NCBI RefSeq assembly: GCF_026013525.1
Contig: NZ_JAPDRA010000017.1
Coordinates: 1 to 51,509 of the forward strand
Source: Sphingomonas canadensis
GTDB lineage: Bacteria > Pseudomonadota > Alphaproteobacteria > Sphingomonadales > Sphingomonadaceae
Direction of reading: 5' to 3'
DNA: 51,509 bases
In this document: piece by piece, positions 47,945 to 51,509 of the stretch
Layout: each line of letters starts with the position of its first letter
How positions within the stretch are numbered: the first letter of the stretch is position 1
Translations under genes and position numbers: made by a program
Notes under the pieces: model-generated
The model's input: only the letters and a program-made list of their open reading frames with translations
Databases searched by the model: none
Told to the model about the DNA's origin: nothing

Positions 47945-49449
47945 CCAAGCTAGTCCTTTATCCCGGCAAGGCCGCGCTGGCCGATTGGCGCGCGATCCAT
48001 CAGGGCGCGCGTGCGTCGCTCGATCCCGCCTGCATGCCCGCCGTCGCGGCCAGCGCCGCCGCGGTGGAGGCCATCGTCGCGCGGCACGATCCGGCCTATG
48101 GCATCAACACCGGGTTCGGGAAGCTCGCCAGCGTCAAGATCGGCGACGCGGACCTTGAGACGCTCCAGCGCAACATCGTGCTCAGCCATGCCGCGGGCGT
48201 GGGCGATCCGATGCCGGTGCCGGTCGTGCGGCTGATGCTGGCGCTGAAGCTTGCCAGCCTGGCGCAGGGCGCATCGGGCGTGCGGCCCGCCACCGTGGCG
48301 CTGCTGGAGGAGATGCTGGCGCGCGACGTGATGCCGGTGATCCCGTGCCAGGGATCGGTGGGGGCCAGCGGCGACCTTGCCCCGCTCGCCCATATGGCGG
48401 CGGCGATGCTGGGCGTGGGCGAGGTGATCGTGGAGGGCGAGCGCCGCCCGGCGGCCGAGGTGATCGCGCCGGTGACGCTGGGCGCCAAGGAGGGGCTGGC
48501 GCTGCTCAACGGCACGCAATTCTCCACCGCCTATGCGCTCGCCGGGCTGTTCGAGGCGGAACGGCTGTTCCGTGCCGCGCTGGTCACGGGTGCGCTGTCC
48601 ACCGAGGCGGCGAAGGGCAGCGACACGCCGTTCGATCCGCGTATCCATGCGCTGCGCGGCCATCGCGGCCAGATCGAGGTGGCGGAAGCGCTGCGCGGGC
48701 TGATGGCCGGCTCCGCCATCCGCGCGAGCCATGCGATCGACGACGAGCGCGTGCAGGACCCCTATTGCCTGCGCTGCCAGCCGCAGGTGATGGGCGCGTG
48801 CCTGGACCTGCTGCGCAACGCCGCCGCCACGCTGGAGATCGAGGCGAATGGCGTGACCGACAACCCGCTGATCTTCGCGGAGACCGGCGAGGCGCTGTCG
48901 GGCGGCAATTTCCACGCCGAGCCGGTGGCCTTCGCCGCCGACACGATCGCGCTGGCGATCTGCGAGACCGGCAGCCTGGCGGAGCGGCGCGTGGCGATGC
49001 TGGTCGATCCCGCGCTCTCCGGCCTGCCCGCGTTCCTGACGCCGCGGCCGGGGCTGAATTCCGGCTTCATGATCCCCCAGGTGACCGCCGCCGCGCTGGT
49101 TTCCGAGAACAAGCAGCGCGCCTATCCGGCCAGCGTCGATTCGATCCCCACATCGGCCAATCAGGAGGATCATGTCTCCATGGCCGGGCATGGCGCGCGG
49201 CGGCTGCTGGCGATGGCGGACAATCTCGCGAACGTGCTCGGGATCGAGTATCTTGCGGCGGCGCAGGGATGCGATTTCCACGCGCCGCTCGCCTCCAGCG
49301 AGCCGCTGGAGGCCGCGCGCGCGCTGTTGCGGGGGAGGGTACCGCATCTGGAGGACGACCGCTATTTCGCGCCGGACATGGCGGAGGCCACCGCGCTGGT
49401 GCGCGGGCCGCTGACCCAGGGGCTGGCATTGCCGGGGGTCGCGCGATGA
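47941..49449 (+). CDS. hutH: Histidine ammonia-lyase
   Basis: This 502-aa protein forms the MIO cofactor from A142-S143-G144 in 'GSVGASGDLAPLAHMAAAML'. Further family blocks are 'YGINTGFGKLASVKI', 'NGTQFSTAYALAGLFEAERL', 'QDPYCLRCQPQVMGACLDLL', 'VTDNPLIFAETGEALSGGNF' and 'DSIPTSANQEDHVSMAGHGA'. It removes ammonia from L-histidine to give urocanate, the first step of the pathway. The ATG overlaps the hutI stop and its TGA overlaps hutG, so the three are translationally coupled. Confidence 0.97.
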   Translation: MTKLVLYPGKAALADWRAIHQGARASLDPACMPAVAASAAAVEAIVARHDPAYGINTGFGKLASVKIGDADLETLQRNIVLSHAAGVGDPMPVPVVRLMLALKLASLAQGASGVRPATVALLEEMLARDVMPVIPCQGSVGASGDLAPLAHMAAAMLGVGEVIVEGERRPAAEVIAPVTLGAKEGLALLNGTQFSTAYALAGLFEAERLFRAALVTGALSTEAAKGSDTPFDPRIHALRGHRGQIEVAEALRGLMAGSAIRASHAIDDERVQDPYCLRCQPQVMGACLDLLRNAAATLEIEANGVTDNPLIFAETGEALSGGNFHAEPVAFAADTIALAICETGSLAERRVAMLVDPALSGLPAFLTPRPGLNSGFMIPQVTAAALVSENKQRAYPASVDSIPTSANQEDHVSMAGHGARRLLAMADNLANVLGIEYLAAAQGCDFHAPLASSEPLEAARALLRGRVPHLEDDRYFAPDMAEATALVRGPLTQGLALPGVAR

Positions 49450-50237
49450 TCCGGGTGGAGCGCGGCGATGCGCCGCTGATCGTCAGCATCCCGCACGCCG
49501 GAACCGAGATACCGGAAGATATCGCCGGCAACCTCGTCTCGCTGCCGATCGCCCGCTATGACGCGGACCTCTACGTCGATCATCTCTATGCCTTCGCCGG
49601 ATCGCTCGGCGCCACGATCGTCCGCACCACCATCTCGCGCACCGTGATCGACGTGAACCGCGATCCTTCCGGCCAGTCGCTCTATCCGGGGATGACCACC
49701 ACGGGGCTGTGCCCTACCGAGACTTTCGACGGCATCCCGCTCTATCGCGAGGGGCGTGAGCCGGACGCGCAGGAGATCGCGCGGCGGCGGCGCGACTGGT
49801 TCGATCCCTATCACGCCACCATCCGCGGCGAGATCGCCCGGCTGCGCGAGGGGCATGGGCAGGTGGTGCTCTATGACGCCCATTCGATCCGCAGCCGCGC
49901 GCCGCGGCTGTTCGACGGCGATCTGCCGCTGTTCAATATCGGCACCAATTCAGGCGCTTCGTGCGATCCCGCGCTGGAGCGCGCGGTGGAGCGCATCTGC
50001 ACCGCAGGGGGCAGCACGATCCTCAACGGCCGCTTCAAGGGCGGTTGGATCACCCGCCATTACGGGCAGCCGGGGGAGGGGGTGCATGCGATCCAGATGG
50101 AGCTGGCGATGCGCGCCTATCTGGACGAGGTGGCGCCGGCCGCCTGGCCGCCCGCATGGAATGAGGAGCGCGCCGAGCCGTGCCGCATGGCGCTCCGCTA
50201 TGTCCTTGCCGCCGCAATCGAATTCGCCCTGAGGTAA
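49446..50237 (+). CDS. hutG: N-formylglutamate deformylase
   Basis: This 263-aa protein has 'LIVSIPHAGTEIPEDI' (zinc His), 'DLYVDHLYAFA', 'VIDVNRDPSGQSLYPGMTTT', 'GLCPTETFDGIPLY', 'VLYDAHSIRSRAPRLFDGDL', 'FNIGTNSGASC' and 'FKGGWITRHYGQPGEGVHAI', matching the N-formylglutamate amidohydrolase family (HutG type 2). It yields glutamate and formate from the HutF product. It overlaps hutH by 4 bp; hutU follows after 4 bp with GAGG as the ribosome site. Confidence 0.94.
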   Translation: MIRVERGDAPLIVSIPHAGTEIPEDIAGNLVSLPIARYDADLYVDHLYAFAGSLGATIVRTTISRTVIDVNRDPSGQSLYPGMTTTGLCPTETFDGIPLYREGREPDAQEIARRRRDWFDPYHATIRGEIARLREGHGQVVLYDAHSIRSRAPRLFDGDLPLFNIGTNSGASCDPALERAVERICTAGGSTILNGRFKGGWITRHYGQPGEGVHAIQMELAMRAYLDEVAPAAWPPAWNEERAEPCRMALRYVLAAAIEFALR

Positions 50238-50241
50238 GCCC

Positions 50242-51509
<1,268 letters not shown>

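Overview
The window looks like a high-GC alphaproteobacterial chromosome, most likely Sphingomonas or a close sphingomonad. The reasons are the base composition, the heavy use of GTG starts and ATGA/TGATG gene overlaps, and the gene types and order: HspQ beside tRNA-Ser, a hut operon with hutC-hutF diverging from hutI-H-G-U, a compact VirB cluster beside a lasso-type peptide cluster, and IS5-family debris.

Layout. 1-118 is one end of an IS5-family element, followed by hspQ (minus) and an intact tRNA-Ser(CGA). An integrative mobilizable element (739-5711) sits at the 3' end of that tRNA; a 10-bp copy of the tRNA 3' end marks its far side. It holds a decayed serine recombinase fused to an IS5 transposase fragment, a truncated Fic toxin with an intact VbhA-like antitoxin, two membrane-anchored proteins of unknown role, a truncated relaxase and a MobC-like protein. 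5.9-8.9 kb carries a thiolase, a MaoC-type hydratase and a divergent CitE-type CoA-ester lyase. 8.9-9.9 kb has a transposase remnant and two small lipoproteins.

9,966-23,482 is the most unusual part. Two divergent, tightly packed operons encode a weakly Hsp70-like protein and a two-TM coiled-coil membrane protein on the minus strand. On the plus strand are four consecutive Ala/Glu/Gln-rich helical proteins, a PP2C phosphatase, three paralogous exported cysteine proteins and two transmembrane Ser/Thr kinases. The second kinase is one polypeptide joining a cytoplasmic kinase, a poly-Pro segment, a TM helix, a class I cytochrome c domain (CTACH, with Glu where the axial Met normally lies), a Pro-Thr linker and an OmpA-like wall-binding domain. 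I read this as an envelope-spanning kinase/phosphatase system that may sense heme or redox state, and I know of no named system that matches it.

23.5-29.4 kb (minus) holds a nucleotidyltransferase, an MmgE/PrpD protein, a flippase, a Tam41-like nucleotidyltransferase and a diacylglycerol kinase. The last two suggest CDP-diacylglycerol-type lipid chemistry. A lipoprotein and an L,D-transpeptidase follow. 31.6-39.5 kb (minus) is a reduced VirB2-3-4-6-8-9-10-11 type IV secretion cluster with no visible coupling protein or relaxase. 39.6-43.3 kb is a lasso-type RiPP cluster: PqqD/RRE protein, HprK-like kinase, asparagine-synthetase-like cyclase and a 48-aa precursor that ends in serine and has its own promoter and terminator. 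The leader protease is missing. A secreted beta-helix protein follows, and the window closes with the histidine utilization genes. In these, HutC probably controls both arms through a perfect 18-bp palindrome between hutF and hutI; hutU runs off the end.
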